DNA of 57,356 nucleotides from Akkermansia muciniphila. GTDB lineage: Bacteria; Verrucomicrobiota; Verrucomicrobiia; Verrucomicrobiales; Akkermansiaceae. Both the position numbers and the translations under genes were made by a program. Below, in pieces: positions 36,411 through 45,097 of the stretch. The notes beneath the pieces were generated by a model, which saw nothing but the letters and a program-made list of their open reading frames with translations, did not search any database and was not told the DNA's origin. The stretch covers positions 1-57,356 of the forward strand of contig CAMDAD010000019.1 of assembly GCA_945888515.1 (NCBI GenBank), read 5' to 3'. Within the stretch, counting starts at the first letter, position 1; every line of letters starts with the position of its first letter.

Positions 36411-37277
36411 TCAAGCGAATCGCTGCAGAATTTTTCCCAGCACCCGCACTTGCTCGGTAGGCCAGAGAGCGCGGGGCGTCATAATCGCGCCATCGAGCGA
36501 ACGATGCTCGGGCCAATCAGCTTGCTGCGGGATGGCCTCCAAGGCTCGGCGGATGATGGCCTTGGCGGCGGCGACGTTGGCATGGAGATGGCTCATCACA
36601 ACCGCTGCGGTGACGGCGCTTTCTTCGATTTTCCAACAATCGTAATCCGAAATCATCGCCAACGTGGCCAATGCGATTTCCGCTTCGCGCGCGAGTTTTG
36701 CCTCGGGTAAATTGGTCATGCCGACGACATCAAAGCCAAGCTTGCGATTCGTCTCACTTTCCGCTCGTGTGGAAAAGGCTGGGCCGTCTATGTTGACGTA
36801 GGTGCCGCCATCATGCACCGAAAGGTTTTCCGCCGTGGCGGCATCGCGCAGGATGCCGCGCAGGCCGCTGCTAATCGGATCGGCAAAGCTCACATGCCCC
36901 GCGATTCCATTACCGAAAAACGTGTGGTGTTCCCGGCGACTGGTGCGGTCGTAAAATTGATCGGGCAGAACCACATCGCGCGGGTGATAATTTTCCTTGA
37001 GGCTCCCCACGGCCGTGACGCAAATGCACCAGCGCACGCCGACGCTGCGCAGTGCCCAGATGTTGGCACGGTGGTTGATTTCCGTGGGTAAGATCCGGTG
37101 ACCACGCCCGTGCCGCGGGAGAAACCAAATTTGCCGCCCCGCCATCGTGCCGCCGACTAGGGCATCGCTGGGCAAGCCGTAAGGGGTCTCGATCACACGC
37201 TCTTCCTTTTTCTCAAAGCCATCGATCTCATACAAACCACTTCCACCGATGATTCCTACTGCTGCCGTCTCAGTCAT
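36411..37277 (-). CDS. mtnP: S-methyl-5'-thioadenosine phosphorylase
   Basis: 288 residues from the ATG of MTETAAVGIIGGSGLYEI. It splits methylthioadenosine with phosphate into adenine and methylthioribose-1-phosphate in methionine salvage. Visible elements: phosphate loop GGSGLYEIDG, the FLPRHGRGHRILPTEINHRAN segment, DQFYDRTSRREHTFF-like block with HHTFFGNG, the specificity patch GPAFSTRAESETNRKLG, and DVVGMTNLPEAKLAREAEI. The context with msrB suggests methionine-sulfur maintenance. Confidence 0.93.
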   Translation of the reverse strand: MTETAAVGIIGGSGLYEIDGFEKKEERVIETPYGLPSDALVGGTMAGRQIWFLPRHGRGHRILPTEINHRANIWALRSVGVRWCICVTAVGSLKENYHPRDVVLPDQFYDRTSRREHHTFFGNGIAGHVSFADPISSGLRGILRDAATAENLSVHDGGTYVNIDGPAFSTRAESETNRKLGFDVVGMTNLPEAKLAREAEIALATLAMISDYDCWKIEESAVTAAVVMSHLHANVAAAKAIIRRALEAIPQQADWPEHRSLDGAIMTPRALWPTEQVRVLGKILQRFA

Positions 37278-37565
37278 AACCAACGATGGCAAAGCGGGAC
37301 GCGATTGACAACAGGGATTTTACATCGGCAACTTCCAGTGGGGCACTCGGACGGCGGCATTTTTCCTATACTACGGTAGTATGAGCTGGACGATCCAGTC
37401 AGGGAATCGATCGGTGTGAGTCGTGTGATTCGTATTTTGAGCTTGACTCGCCTCCCCTGTCTCATTTTAGCTGTCGCCCGATGGCACAGAATATTTCCAT
37501 TCTGGCGGTTCACGCATTTACTCGTTGAAAACATGAGTCGCCCATCGACGTAACATCCGCATCTC
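37278..37565. other. Intergenic region with a 15-base palindrome
   Basis: Divergent gap between mtnP and the glycosyltransferase. A perfect palindrome ATACTAC-G-GTAGTAT lies at 37368-37382. The arms share TACTA/TAGTA with the bipartite family but with a 3-base spacing between those cores. A TTGACT box occurs at 37444 without a good -10 element. No gene is seen. Confidence 0.5.
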
Positions 37566-39080
37566 ATGGACATTTCTTCTCCTCTCTGGTATATCTGCTA
37601 CTTGATCGTTTTGATCGGTATGTCGGGTTATGGGTTTCACCGCCTTACCATCGTTTACCTCTATCTCAAGCATCGCAACGATAAACCGCAGCCGAAGCAA
37701 TTGTTCCAAGATCTGCCTCTGGTGACGATTCAATTGCCGGTTTTCAATGAAATGCATGTTGTGGATCGCCTGCTCGACAGCGTGGCCGCGCTCGATTATC
37801 CCAGTGACAAGTTGCAGATTCAGATCATCGATGACTCCACCGATGAAACCACCGCGATCTGCGAGGCGGGCGCCGCTCGGTTGCGCGCGATGGGATTTGA
37901 TGCCAAAATGATTCACCGCGATGACCGCACAGGCTACAAAGCGGGCGCGCTGGAGAACGCTACGCCCTTTGCCAAAGGCGAGTATCTTTTCATTCTTGAC
38001 GCCGACTTCGTGCCGAATGCCGATGTCTTGCAAAAAACGATTCATTACTTCACCGATGAAAAAGTCGGACTGATCCAGACGCGGTGGGGTCACCTGAATC
38101 GCACATTTAACATCCTCACCCGCGTGCAGGCGATGTTTCTTGATGGCCACCTCGAGCTGGAGCAAACCGCGCGAAATCGTTCGGGGCGCTTCTTCACCTT
38201 CAATGGCACTGCGGGAATTTGGCGCAAATCCTGCATTTCCGATGCCGGCGGCTGGGAGCATGACACCCTTACAGAAGACATGGATCTTTCCTACCGCGCG
38301 CAACTCAAGGGCTGGCGCTTCGTTTTCCTGAATGATGTAGAAACCCCTGCCGAGTTGCCCGTAGACATGGACGGCTTTAAGAGTCAACAACATCGCTGGA
38401 CCAAGGGCTCCATTCAGGTATGCAAAAAAGTACTGCCTTCCATCCTGCGCAGTAAGGTATCCCTAGCAATCAAGATGGAAGCGTTCGCCCATTTGACCTC
38501 GAACTTCGCCTACTTGGCCCTGATCTGCCTCTGCTTTCTGATCTATCCGAATTTGCATGGTAAGGTCGAACTCGGGCCCTACGGTTATTATCTGATCAAT
38601 GGATCAATTTTCTTTTTCACCACGGTATCGATCGTTGCCTTCTACCTGACTTCCCAAAAAGCACTTCGCCCCGGCACATGGTGGAAGGAAATCCCTTACT
38701 TGCCGCTCTTACTGGCTCTGGGCATCGGCATGTCGGTAAACAATGCCAAAGCGGTGATCGAGGCGATCTTCAATCATCAGTCCGCTTTCGTACGCACTCC
38801 GAAATACGGCATCGATCAAAAGCCACGCACCGACTGGAAAAAGAGCAGCTACAAGGCAATCAAGACACTCACTCCCGTGGTGGAACTCCTTTTCGGCAGC
38901 TTCTTCCTCTACGTCGTGATCGAGGCCGCCATGGATGCGAAATACAGTTCCGCCATTCTTTTGCTGCCGTTCCCCATTGGCTTTTTCTACACTTCTCTGT
39001 CTTCTCTGGCACGGATGCTGCCTACGCGCAAGGTGGAGGTAGTCAACGAGATGGCTACAGTCCGCAACCTTGATTCGTGA
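37566..39080 (+). CDS. Membrane glycosyltransferase family 2, cellulose-synthase-like
   Basis: 504 residues. An N-terminal membrane helix (about 8-28) is followed by the GT2 catalytic domain: PLVTIQLPVFNEMHVVDRLL, IIDDSTDETT, FILDADFVPNADVL, the acceptor site TEDMDLSYRAQLKG and QQHRWTKGS (QxxRW type). Four or so C-terminal membrane helices follow. It fits beta-glucan or glucomannan-type processive synthases of the CslA group, so an exopolysaccharide product is likely, but sugar specificity cannot be read. Its stop codon overlaps the next gene's start, and that gene is an L,D-transpeptidase. Confidence 0.9.
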   Translation: MDISSPLWYICYLIVLIGMSGYGFHRLTIVYLYLKHRNDKPQPKQLFQDLPLVTIQLPVFNEMHVVDRLLDSVAALDYPSDKLQIQIIDDSTDETTAICEAGAARLRAMGFDAKMIHRDDRTGYKAGALENATPFAKGEYLFILDADFVPNADVLQKTIHYFTDEKVGLIQTRWGHLNRTFNILTRVQAMFLDGHLELEQTARNRSGRFFTFNGTAGIWRKSCISDAGGWEHDTLTEDMDLSYRAQLKGWRFVFLNDVETPAELPVDMDGFKSQQHRWTKGSIQVCKKVLPSILRSKVSLAIKMEAFAHLTSNFAYLALICLCFLIYPNLHGKVELGPYGYYLINGSIFFFTTVSIVAFYLTSQKALRPGTWWKEIPYLPLLLALGIGMSVNNAKAVIEAIFNHQSAFVRTPKYGIDQKPRTDWKKSSYKAIKTLTPVVELLFGSFFLYVVIEAAMDAKYSSAILLLPFPIGFFYTSLSSLARMLPTRKVEVVNEMATVRNLDS

Positions 39081-39703
39081 TGATGTCCCGCGCGCGCATT
39101 CTTCGGCGTCTTGGTTTTTCTCTCGCAGCCCTCATCGGCTCCCTTTTGCTCTGCCAGTGCGGAACTCACTTTGACACGCACACGAAAATGATCGTGTCGG
39201 TGCGCGATCAACAGTTGCTTCTGACCCGCGATGGAGCACCTATCAAAGCGTATAAGGTGTCGACATCAAAGTTCGGCTTAGGCAGCAATTCGGGCAGCAA
39301 CCGCACGCCGATTGGCGAGTTGGTGGTGGCTCGCAAAATCGGCGGATCTTCTCCGAAAGGCATGGTATTCAAGTCGCGCCGCCCCACAGGAGAAATCCTC
39401 AAACCAAACGCCCCGGGGCGCGATCCCATCGTATCGCGGATTCTTTGGCTCCATGGCAAGGAATGGCAAAACCGCAACACTTTTCGGCGGTGCATCTACA
39501 TTCATGGCACGCCCGAGGAATGGAGGCTTGGCACACCGGCTTCCTACGGCTGCATCCGTATGTCATCCAATGACGTGATTGATCTCTACAAACGCATCGG
39601 CGTCGGTGCTGAGGTGCAAGTCATACGCGGTAGTCTCAAAGAGACGCCCGCAGGCCAACTCTATGCTGGCATCGCGCCCAGCCGCATGGCAGTCAGCCCG
39701 TGA
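39080..39703 (+). CDS. YkuD-type L,D-transpeptidase
   Basis: About 207 residues. A signal sequence or lipoprotein leader (RRLGFSLAALIGSLLLCQCG) lies at the N-terminus; the lipobox is imperfect because Gln precedes the Cys. The catalytic motif is IYIHGTPEEW followed by SYGCIRMSSNDVIDLY, giving the His and Cys of the HxxxxxSxGC signature. These enzymes cross-link peptidoglycan or anchor proteins through L,D-peptide bonds. Start candidates GTG 39077, ATG 39080 and ATG 39083 all lie at the overlap with the GT2 stop, so the genes are coupled. Confidence 0.9.
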   Translation: MMSRARILRRLGFSLAALIGSLLLCQCGTHFDTHTKMIVSVRDQQLLLTRDGAPIKAYKVSTSKFGLGSNSGSNRTPIGELVVARKIGGSSPKGMVFKSRRPTGEILKPNAPGRDPIVSRILWLHGKEWQNRNTFRRCIYIHGTPEEWRLGTPASYGCIRMSSNDVIDLYKRIGVGAEVQVIRGSLKETPAGQLYAGIAPSRMAVSP

Positions 39704-39750
39704 ATTTCTCGAACGTAGTGAGCTCAGACCGCCTCTCTGACATCATACGA

Positions 39751-41202
39751 TCACGGCGTAAGCACCCGTTTTTCTAACGCTACCATGGTGATGTCATCCA
39801 TTTGCGGAGCATCGCCAGTGAATTCTTTCAACCCGCGTAACATCTGCTGAAGCACCGCCTCGGCACCCAAGGGCGAGCTTTGTAGGAAGGTCGACCTCAT
39901 CCGGTCGAGGCCGAACTCCGCTTCGTCGCCATTAAGCGCTTCCTTTACTCCATCGGTATGCAGCAGCAAGCAATCGCCCTGCTCGATCTGGAATGCATAA
40001 TCTTTGGTCACTCGTTCGAAAACGTCTCCTTCATCGATCCCCACCGCCAGTCCGGATGGTTTGATTTGGGTTACCTCGCCCGTTTCTTTATGAAACCAAA
40101 ATGCCGGATCATGGCCCGCGCGCGCCATCACGGCATGACCGCTATCACCATCCAGAATCAGATAAGCCATACTGATGAACATGTCCTCACGGATGTCGGG
40201 AAACAGCTGCCGATTGACGAGTGCCAGGACTTTCGCCGGCGAAGTCTCGCCCATAGCAACGCAGCGCAGCACACTCCGACACATCGCCATCAGCAGCCCG
40301 GCGGCCACGCCCTTGCCGGAAACATCCGCAATCACTAGCCCCCATCGTTTTTCTCCGAGATCGATGAAATCATAATAATCCCCACTGATGATGCGCGCTG
40401 GGGTGTTTGTACCGGCGACGCGGTATCCCTCGATCCATGGATTTTGCTGCGGCAACAGGATGCGCTGCACCTCGCGCGCCGTGCGCAATTCATTTTCCAA
40501 CGAGCGCTTTTCATTCGCCTCCAGATGCACTAACGAATTGCCCAGCGCGAACGATGACTGCTCCGCCACAGAGCGAAACACGCTAAAGTCGTGTTCATTG
40601 AATACGCCTAGGCTGTGCGGTTTCGCCACGGCCAACACGCCCAGATCCTTACCACCGTGGCGCAGAGGGGCCAGCATGGCGGAAACGTCTTCTTCGTAAT
40701 TGACAAAGGCATCGCGAAACGACTCGTGCGTTTTCACGTCGGCTACGTGCACCGCCTTACCCACCATCAGGCAATGCCCAAGTATGCCTTCGTCACTGGC
40801 TTGGTTCGACAACCGAATGTGACTTTCCGCCACGCGAGGATCCTTCTGCGCGCGGCGCATCACCTCCAGCGGTAACCCGATGAGTTGCGGGCATTGCTCG
40901 CTCACATACTTTGGCACCAAGTGCTGTCGGGTGTCATTGCTCAAATACATCGCGCCGCCCTTGGCGCTCACGACATCTACCACGCCATCGACGATCATGC
41001 GGTTCACGCTATGTGGAGAGGAATCCTTTTCGATCGCTTCACCCAGATCGTGCAAGAAGTGGAACATCCGCTCTTCCTCACCCACGATGTCGCTTTTTTC
41101 CTTCTCTAGCAGCTTCGCACTGCGCCGTGCACGAGACACCCAAAGCGCCATCATCATCAGCAGCGCCACTAATCCACAGACGATGTAAATTTCAAGGGAC
41201 AT
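39751..41202 (-). CDS. GAF-SpoIIE (RsbU-like) serine phosphatase
   Basis: 483 residues. A membrane helix (about 3-24) is followed by a GAF sensor (about 50-220; GGAMYLSNDTRQHLVPKY, SFRDAFVNYEEDVSAMLAPL) and a linker with AREVQRILLPQQNPW. A PP2C-type SpoIIE catalytic domain follows (about 255-480): ISGDYYDFIDLGEKRWGLVI, DVSGKGVAAGLLMAM, LLLHTDGVKEALN and MDDITMVALEKR with metal-binding Asp residues. It would dephosphorylate an anti-sigma-factor antagonist. Just upstream (36 bases) is a STAS-domain gene, the natural substrate. No kinase or sigma factor of this module is in the window. Confidence 0.92.
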   Translation of the reverse strand: MSLEIYIVCGLVALLMMMALWVSRARRSAKLLEKEKSDIVGEEERMFHFLHDLGEAIEKDSSPHSVNRMIVDGVVDVVSAKGGAMYLSNDTRQHLVPKYVSEQCPQLIGLPLEVMRRAQKDPRVAESHIRLSNQASDEGILGHCLMVGKAVHVADVKTHESFRDAFVNYEEDVSAMLAPLRHGGKDLGVLAVAKPHSLGVFNEHDFSVFRSVAEQSSFALGNSLVHLEANEKRSLENELRTAREVQRILLPQQNPWIEGYRVAGTNTPARIISGDYYDFIDLGEKRWGLVIADVSGKGVAAGLLMAMCRSVLRCVAMGETSPAKVLALVNRQLFPDIREDMFISMAYLILDGDSGHAVMARAGHDPAFWFHKETGEVTQIKPSGLAVGIDEGDVFERVTKDYAFQIEQGDCLLLHTDGVKEALNGDEAEFGLDRMRSTFLQSSPLGAEAVLQQMLRGLKEFTGDAPQMDDITMVALEKRVLTP

Positions 41203-41238
41203 GGTTCCGGTTCAACTCATGCGATCGATGCATTGCCA

Positions 41239-41763
41239 TCACTTGGTTTGCGTCCCCAGTTCGTTTTCCAACAATTGCACCACCGATTCGAATTTCTGTG
41301 CATTATCCTCATTCGCAGCAGCGAGAATCTTGTGCGCATCCAGCACTTCTTGTCCCCGCTCGCGCGAGTTGAGATTCTGCACTTTCCAAGCCGAAAGCGA
41401 TCCGCGGATGGTTTCCTCCCGCCCGCACCAAGCGGCGCTGTCTGGATTGATTTCCATGAAGGCGTCAAGCCCCAAGTCCTCTAGCGAGTTGATATTCCTT
41501 TCCGCTGCTCCAGCAATTTCGAGTCGTCCGCCGCCAGGCTGCTTAGTGATTCGCATCGCTAGGCCCGCGAGCATCCCCATGAATGTGGAGTCCATACCGC
41601 TGCACTGATGCAGGTCAATCACGAGACATCGCTCACCTAATTCCAAGCACTGTTCCGCGCTTTTCTTTACCGAAGGACTGGAGAGGAAATTGCCCTTCCC
41701 ACTGCAGCGGATCCACGAAAAGCCGTCAAATTTCCCCCAATCGATGTCGCTTTGTTCAGTCAC
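41239..41763 (-). CDS. STAS-domain protein (anti-sigma-factor antagonist type)
   Basis: About 174 residues from a GTG start; a TTG six codons further upstream (41781) is possible. The STAS core (about 5-105) has CLVIDLHQCSGMDSTFMGML with the Asp-Ser pair where SpoIIAA-like proteins are phosphorylated, then GGGRLEIAGA. A C-terminal helical extension of roughly 65 residues is not part of the usual domain. Partner of the SpoIIE-type phosphatase. A perfect 8-base palindrome lies at its 5' end. Confidence 0.85.
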   Translation of the reverse strand: MTEQSDIDWGKFDGFSWIRCSGKGNFLSSPSVKKSAEQCLELGERCLVIDLHQCSGMDSTFMGMLAGLAMRITKQPGGGRLEIAGAAERNINSLEDLGLDAFMEINPDSAAWCGREETIRGSLSAWKVQNLNSRERGQEVLDAHKILAAANEDNAQKFESVVQLLENELGTQTK

Positions 41764-41774
41764 AAATGGAACGC

Positions 41775-41793
41775 GTCGCAACCTCGTTGCGAC
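41775..41793. promoter_or_regulatory. Palindrome GTCGCAAC-CTC-GTTGCGAC at the STAS gene start
   Basis: Perfect 8-base arms with 3-base spacer, 11 bases upstream of the preferred GTG codon of the STAS gene and covering the alternative TTG. It contains TTGCGACA, the same box that is repeated before the Fic gene. It could be an operator or an mRNA hairpin that hides the start. Confidence 0.5.
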
Positions 41794-41892
41794 ACAGACA
41801 CTCTATGCAAATTCACCCGAAGGTCAACGCCGGAAAAAAACTTTCTCCGATGCCCCACCGCAGACTCGAGCCTGCCATGCGGATTTCACAAG

Positions 41893-41964
41893 TGGGCCCG
41901 ACAGGAATCGAACCTGTACCTACGGCTTCGGAGACCATCGTCCTATCCATTGGACTACGGGCCC
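41893..41964 (-). tRNA. tRNA-Arg (anticodon CCG)
   Basis: 72 bases on the minus strand that fold fully. The acceptor stem is GGGCCCG/CGGGCCC. The D arm is GTCC/GGAC with an 8-base loop. The anticodon arm is ATGGT/GCCGT with loop CTCCGAA (anticodon CCG, reads CGG). The variable loop is short. The T arm is ACAGG/CCTGT with loop TTCGATT. The discriminator is A and the 3' CCA is not encoded. It stands alone between the STAS gene and the porin gene; no repeat of its 3' end that would mark an integrated element is seen. Confidence 0.95.
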
Positions 41965-42226
41965 ATGTGTGAGCTTTCGCGGAACTAGCTTAGAACGACG
42001 ATGGAGCATCTGGCAAGCGTGGGTTTCACAATTCCTGCGGCTTCGCCCATGATCGATCCATTCGCTGGAAATCGCATCGATGCCATCAGAAAGACGATTA
42101 TGGTTCTGAGTGATGCAATCGTCATATTAGAGAAATTTCAATCGAAAAACTTTGTCACCATCATTAATCCTCTCGCCCACGGCGATTCAGGCCCGTATCA
42201 CAAACCTATCCCATACGCTAAGCATC

Positions 42227-43411
42227 ATGCTTTTTCAACGCAGCACCTTCGCCCTCGCCCTGACGCTCGCTGCCAGTCCCATACGGGCAAAAGACGCATC
42301 GATCATCACCTCCGTCGAGGAAGAGGCAAAACAAGAACAAGACCTCGGAAAACAGCTCGAAAACCTCGGCCTGCTCTACAAAGACAAAAACAATCCACTC
42401 CTGCAGGAATTCTGGTTGCTGGGTCGCTACCACGGTCATTTCCATGAAACCGATGGCAGCAATGGCGAGGACACGGGATTTGAGAGTCGCCGCATTCGCT
42501 TGGGCTTTCAGGCTCGGTTGTTCGATCGACTCACTCTGCACGCACAGTCGATCAGTGGTAGTGACTTTGATCCCGATTACAATGGTTTCACCGAGCTGTG
42601 GGCCCGCTGGACTTTCAGCGATGCCCTGAGCCTCACAGTCGGTCAGCAAAAACATCGTTTCACGCACGACCGTAACGTCTCCAGCCGCTACATGAGCTTC
42701 ATGGAGCGATCGATGTTTACCAACATGATGGGCCTGGACTACACCCCTGCGGTCACCCTGTTGGGCAAAATCGGCAAGCTGGAATATTACACCGGTTTTT
42801 TCACGAATTTCGCCGGCACCGACATGTGGAGCTCTTTCACAGAGCTTAACTCCGGCTGGTCCTACATCGCCGCGGCCACCTATGATCTGGAACATTTCCT
42901 CGGCGCGGATACGGCTTACTTCTACGGTAGCTATCTGCACAGCGATGCGAATAAAAACGCGACGAACCTGAAGCGCTTCGATGATGCCGTATCCGGCGCC
43001 TTGATCGTCACGGAAGGTCTCGCCGCTTTGGTCACCGAGGTTACGACCGGTTTCGGCGGTGCCCAAGGAAATGCCGTGGGGCTCAATATCCAGCCGAGCG
43101 TGTTTGTCACAGACGTGCTCGAGCTCGTGGGACGCTACCAGATCGCATCATCCAGCGACGCGGAAGGCCTGAGAAGCCAGCGCCGCTACGAGAGCCTGGC
43201 GGGTCTGCCGGATGGGGATTTTTATCAAGCCTGCTACATTGGACTGAACTACTACATCGCCGATCACCGCATCAAGCTCATGACCGGCGCTGAATACGCC
43301 AAAATGAACGATGAGGACACGCTCACTTTTTATGCTGGTTTCCGTATGTTTTTCGGACCGCATTCCGCTGCTCCCTACCCCGGCAACAAAATGCTGGAGG
43401 GGCTGTGGTAG
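42227..43411 (+). CDS. Phosphate-selective-porin-like outer-membrane barrel (OprO/OprP family)
   Basis: 394 residues from the ATG that starts a signal peptide (MLFQRSTFALALTLAASPIRA). A short coiled region (ITSVEEEAKQEQDLGKQLENL) follows, as in several OprO/P relatives. The rest is amphipathic strands: ESRRIRLGFQARLFDRLTL, LWARWTFSDALSLTVGQQKH, YFYGSYLHSDANKNATNLK, LELVGRYQIASSSDAEGL, and the C-terminal TFYAGFRMFFGP. It probably forms an anion or polyphosphate pore; specificity is not readable. Confidence 0.85.
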   Translation: MLFQRSTFALALTLAASPIRAKDASIITSVEEEAKQEQDLGKQLENLGLLYKDKNNPLLQEFWLLGRYHGHFHETDGSNGEDTGFESRRIRLGFQARLFDRLTLHAQSISGSDFDPDYNGFTELWARWTFSDALSLTVGQQKHRFTHDRNVSSRYMSFMERSMFTNMMGLDYTPAVTLLGKIGKLEYYTGFFTNFAGTDMWSSFTELNSGWSYIAAATYDLEHFLGADTAYFYGSYLHSDANKNATNLKRFDDAVSGALIVTEGLAALVTEVTTGFGGAQGNAVGLNIQPSVFVTDVLELVGRYQIASSSDAEGLRSQRRYESLAGLPDGDFYQACYIGLNYYIADHRIKLMTGAEYAKMNDEDTLTFYAGFRMFFGPHSAAPYPGNKMLEGLW

Positions 43412-43439
43412 GATGATGAAGCAGGGTTCGATGTCACGA

Positions 43440-44426
43440 TTACTCCGAGAAAATATTGCTCAGCCCACCCATGACACCACCTTGTTCCTGACGTCCGCCC
43501 CCGGCGCCGACAATGCGTGCAGCCATTCGCCCGAAGGGTAGACTCTGGAGCCAGACCGTGCCATGGCCCTGCAAAGTGGCAAGAAACAATCCCTCGCCAC
43601 CGAAAACCATCGACTTCAAATTGCCCGCGCGTTCGATCGAATACTGGATCTGATTCGTAAACGCCACGAGGCAGCCAGTGTCGACCAGCAATTTTTCGCC
43701 TTTCAGCTCCTTGCGAATCACAAATCCACCCGCGTGCAGAAAAGCCATGCCATCACCCGTAAGGCGCTGCAGAATGAAACCCTCACCACCGAAAAATCCC
43801 GCGCCGATTTTTTTGTTCAGCGCGATGCCGACTTGAGTGCCCAGCGCCGCGCAGAGGAAAGCATCCCGTTGGCAGAGCAGCTCGCCACCGAGTTGCGACA
43901 GATCCACTGGGATGATGGTGCCGGGGTAGGGCGCCGCGAAGGCCACGGACTTCTTGCCTACGCCGCGATTGGTGAAATGCGTCATAAAAAGGGATTCGCC
44001 TGTCAAGGCACGCTTGCCCACCTGCATGAGCTTGCCCATGAACCCACTATCGGGCGTGGAGCCATCGCCCATTTTCGTCTCAAACGAAATGCCCTCTTCC
44101 ATGTAGTTCATCGAGCCCGCCTCAGCGATCACCGTTTCATTCGGATCGAGCTCTATCTCGACCATCTGCATGCTTTCGCCAAGAATCGCAAAATCAATCT
44201 CATGCGAACGCTTGCCTACTATTCCTGGTATGGGCGGCGGCGGTGGCGAGGATGTGATCGGGAACAACTGCGGCAACACCTTACCGGCCGGTTGCCATTC
44301 CGTCATGCCGGATTTCCACACAAACGTGTCCGACTTCAGAGTGCCGTTTTCGACCAATTCCGTGAGATTTTCTTCAGCGGTGCTGCCATTGCTGCCCGAG
44401 GGAGTGTGGTAATGCCATAGAGTCAT
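43440..44426 (-). CDS. GYF_2-AIM24 (TIGR00266-type) protein
   Basis: 328 residues. The N-terminal GYF_2 domain (about 1-55) reads [19 protein letters not shown], then [24 protein letters not shown] Pro-rich linker follows, then the AIM24 beta-prism (about 72-310) with [40 protein letters not shown] and [22 protein letters not shown], ending in a short Gly-rich tail. AIM24/TIGR00266 proteins have no settled function. Probably cytoplasmic. It is convergent with the porin gene and has no operon partner. Confidence 0.88.
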   Translation of the reverse strand: MTLWHYHTPSGSNGSTAEENLTELVENGTLKSDTFVWKSGMTEWQPAGKVLPQLFPITSSPPPPPIPGIVGKRSHEIDFAILGESMQMVEIELDPNETVIAEAGSMNYMEEGISFETKMGDGSTPDSGFMGKLMQVGKRALTGESLFMTHFTNRGVGKKSVAFAAPYPGTIIPVDLSQLGGELLCQRDAFLCAALGTQVGIALNKKIGAGFFGGEGFILQRLTGDGMAFLHAGGFVIRKELKGEKLLVDTGCLVAFTNQIQYSIERAGNLKSMVFGGEGLFLATLQGHGTVWLQSLPFGRMAARIVGAGGGRQEQGGVMGGLSNIFSE

Positions 44427-44506
44427 GATGTAATGGTAAAATCATTTCTTTCCCGCGCAATGAAATTTTTTCTTCACAACAGCAGACGAAAGAATCCAGT
44501 CCCCGC

Positions 44507-44629
44507 ATGGTGGATTCACTTGCAGCGTATCGTCGCAAGACGCATCCGACTCCCGCCCAACAGGCCATGGATGTCATCTTGAAAGAAGACGACAGTCAAA
44601 CCCGCAGCGGATACGCCGCAGAAAACTGA
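44507..44629 (+). CDS. Possible 40-residue small protein
   Basis: ATG-initiated frame of 40 codons (MVDSLAAYRRKTHPTPAQ... ending SGYAAEN), charged and helix-prone in the middle. There is only a weak purine-rich stretch upstream. No family is recognised. It lies 80 bases after the divergent AIM24 start and could be a real small gene or a remnant in this decayed patch. Confidence 0.3.
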   Translation: MVDSLAAYRRKTHPTPAQQAMDVILKEDDSQTRSGYAAEN

Positions 44630-44850
44630 TTAACGAAAAGGGGCGAGCGATGAATTCAATTCGCAAAGAGAGCCGCAGTAAAAAAGCCTGCGCAGCAGAA
44701 TGAAAAAAGCAGACTGGGATCATGCCTATCTCGAAAAAAATCCTCGCCCCCAAAAGATGCGTTTGCCCTGAGGATTTTGTCTCGCTTGATTAACTGATTT
44801 TAGGCTAGTGACCAATCCAAGGTAAGCGCGACCCCTTGTATTTCCGTACA
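44630..44850. other. Non-coding stretch before the duplicated repeats
   Basis: No supported gene. A short frame from 44703 (MKKADWDHAYLEKNPRP...) ends after about a dozen codons and looks like a fragment. The sequence is A-rich and unlike the flanking genes. Confidence 0.5.
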
Positions 44851-44949
44851 GTTTCTAATCATCCATCATCCCTCTCCTTCTTTTCCAAAATCTGCGTCAT
44901 CTGCGGATCAGTAATTTCATCCACAGATGACACAGATTTCCGCAGAGAG
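44851..44949. repeat. Duplicated 100-base repeat, copy 1
   Basis: Begins GTTTCTAATCATCCATCATC and ends CCGCAGAGAG. It contains an inverted repeat: AAATCTGCGTCATCTGCGGAT against ATCCACAGATGACACAGATTT (short, imperfect), so it can fold into a long hairpin. Read on the minus strand it still encodes the peptide [11 protein letters not shown] and ends RDDG-stop. It is therefore a second copy of the 3' end of the adjacent GxxExxY gene. Confidence 0.85.
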
Positions 44950-44988
44950 GAAGTAAGGTGATGAATGCAGTAACTTACTCCAGATACT

Positions 44989-45097
44989 GTTTCTAATCAT
45001 CCATCATCCCTCGCCTTATTCCCAAAATCTGCGTCACTCTGCGTCATCTGCGGATCAGTAATTTCATCCACAGATGACACAGATTTCCGCAGAGAGA
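44989..45097. repeat. Duplicated 100-base repeat, copy 2, forming the 3' end of the GxxExxY gene
   Basis: Same unit as at 44851-44949 with a 10-base internal duplication (GCGTCACTCT). Nearly all of it is coding sequence for the last 30 or so residues of the GxxExxY protein. The hairpin-forming core is the same as in copy 1. This ATCCACAGATGACACAG-type sequence is a familiar companion of GxxExxY genes (established observation from memory). Confidence 0.85.

Noticed and set aside
41893-41964. tRNA-Arg as an integration site
   Set aside because: No direct repeat of its 3' end and no integrase gene were seen on either side.
42218-43066. 282-codon minus-strand frame opposite the porin gene
   Set aside because: Antisense to a porin with signal peptide and barrel strands; no family pattern in the opposite frame.
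17401-44000. Frequent TCTAAC/GTTAGA hexamers
   Set aside because: They catch the eye, but a rough count is at or below chance expectation for both strands.
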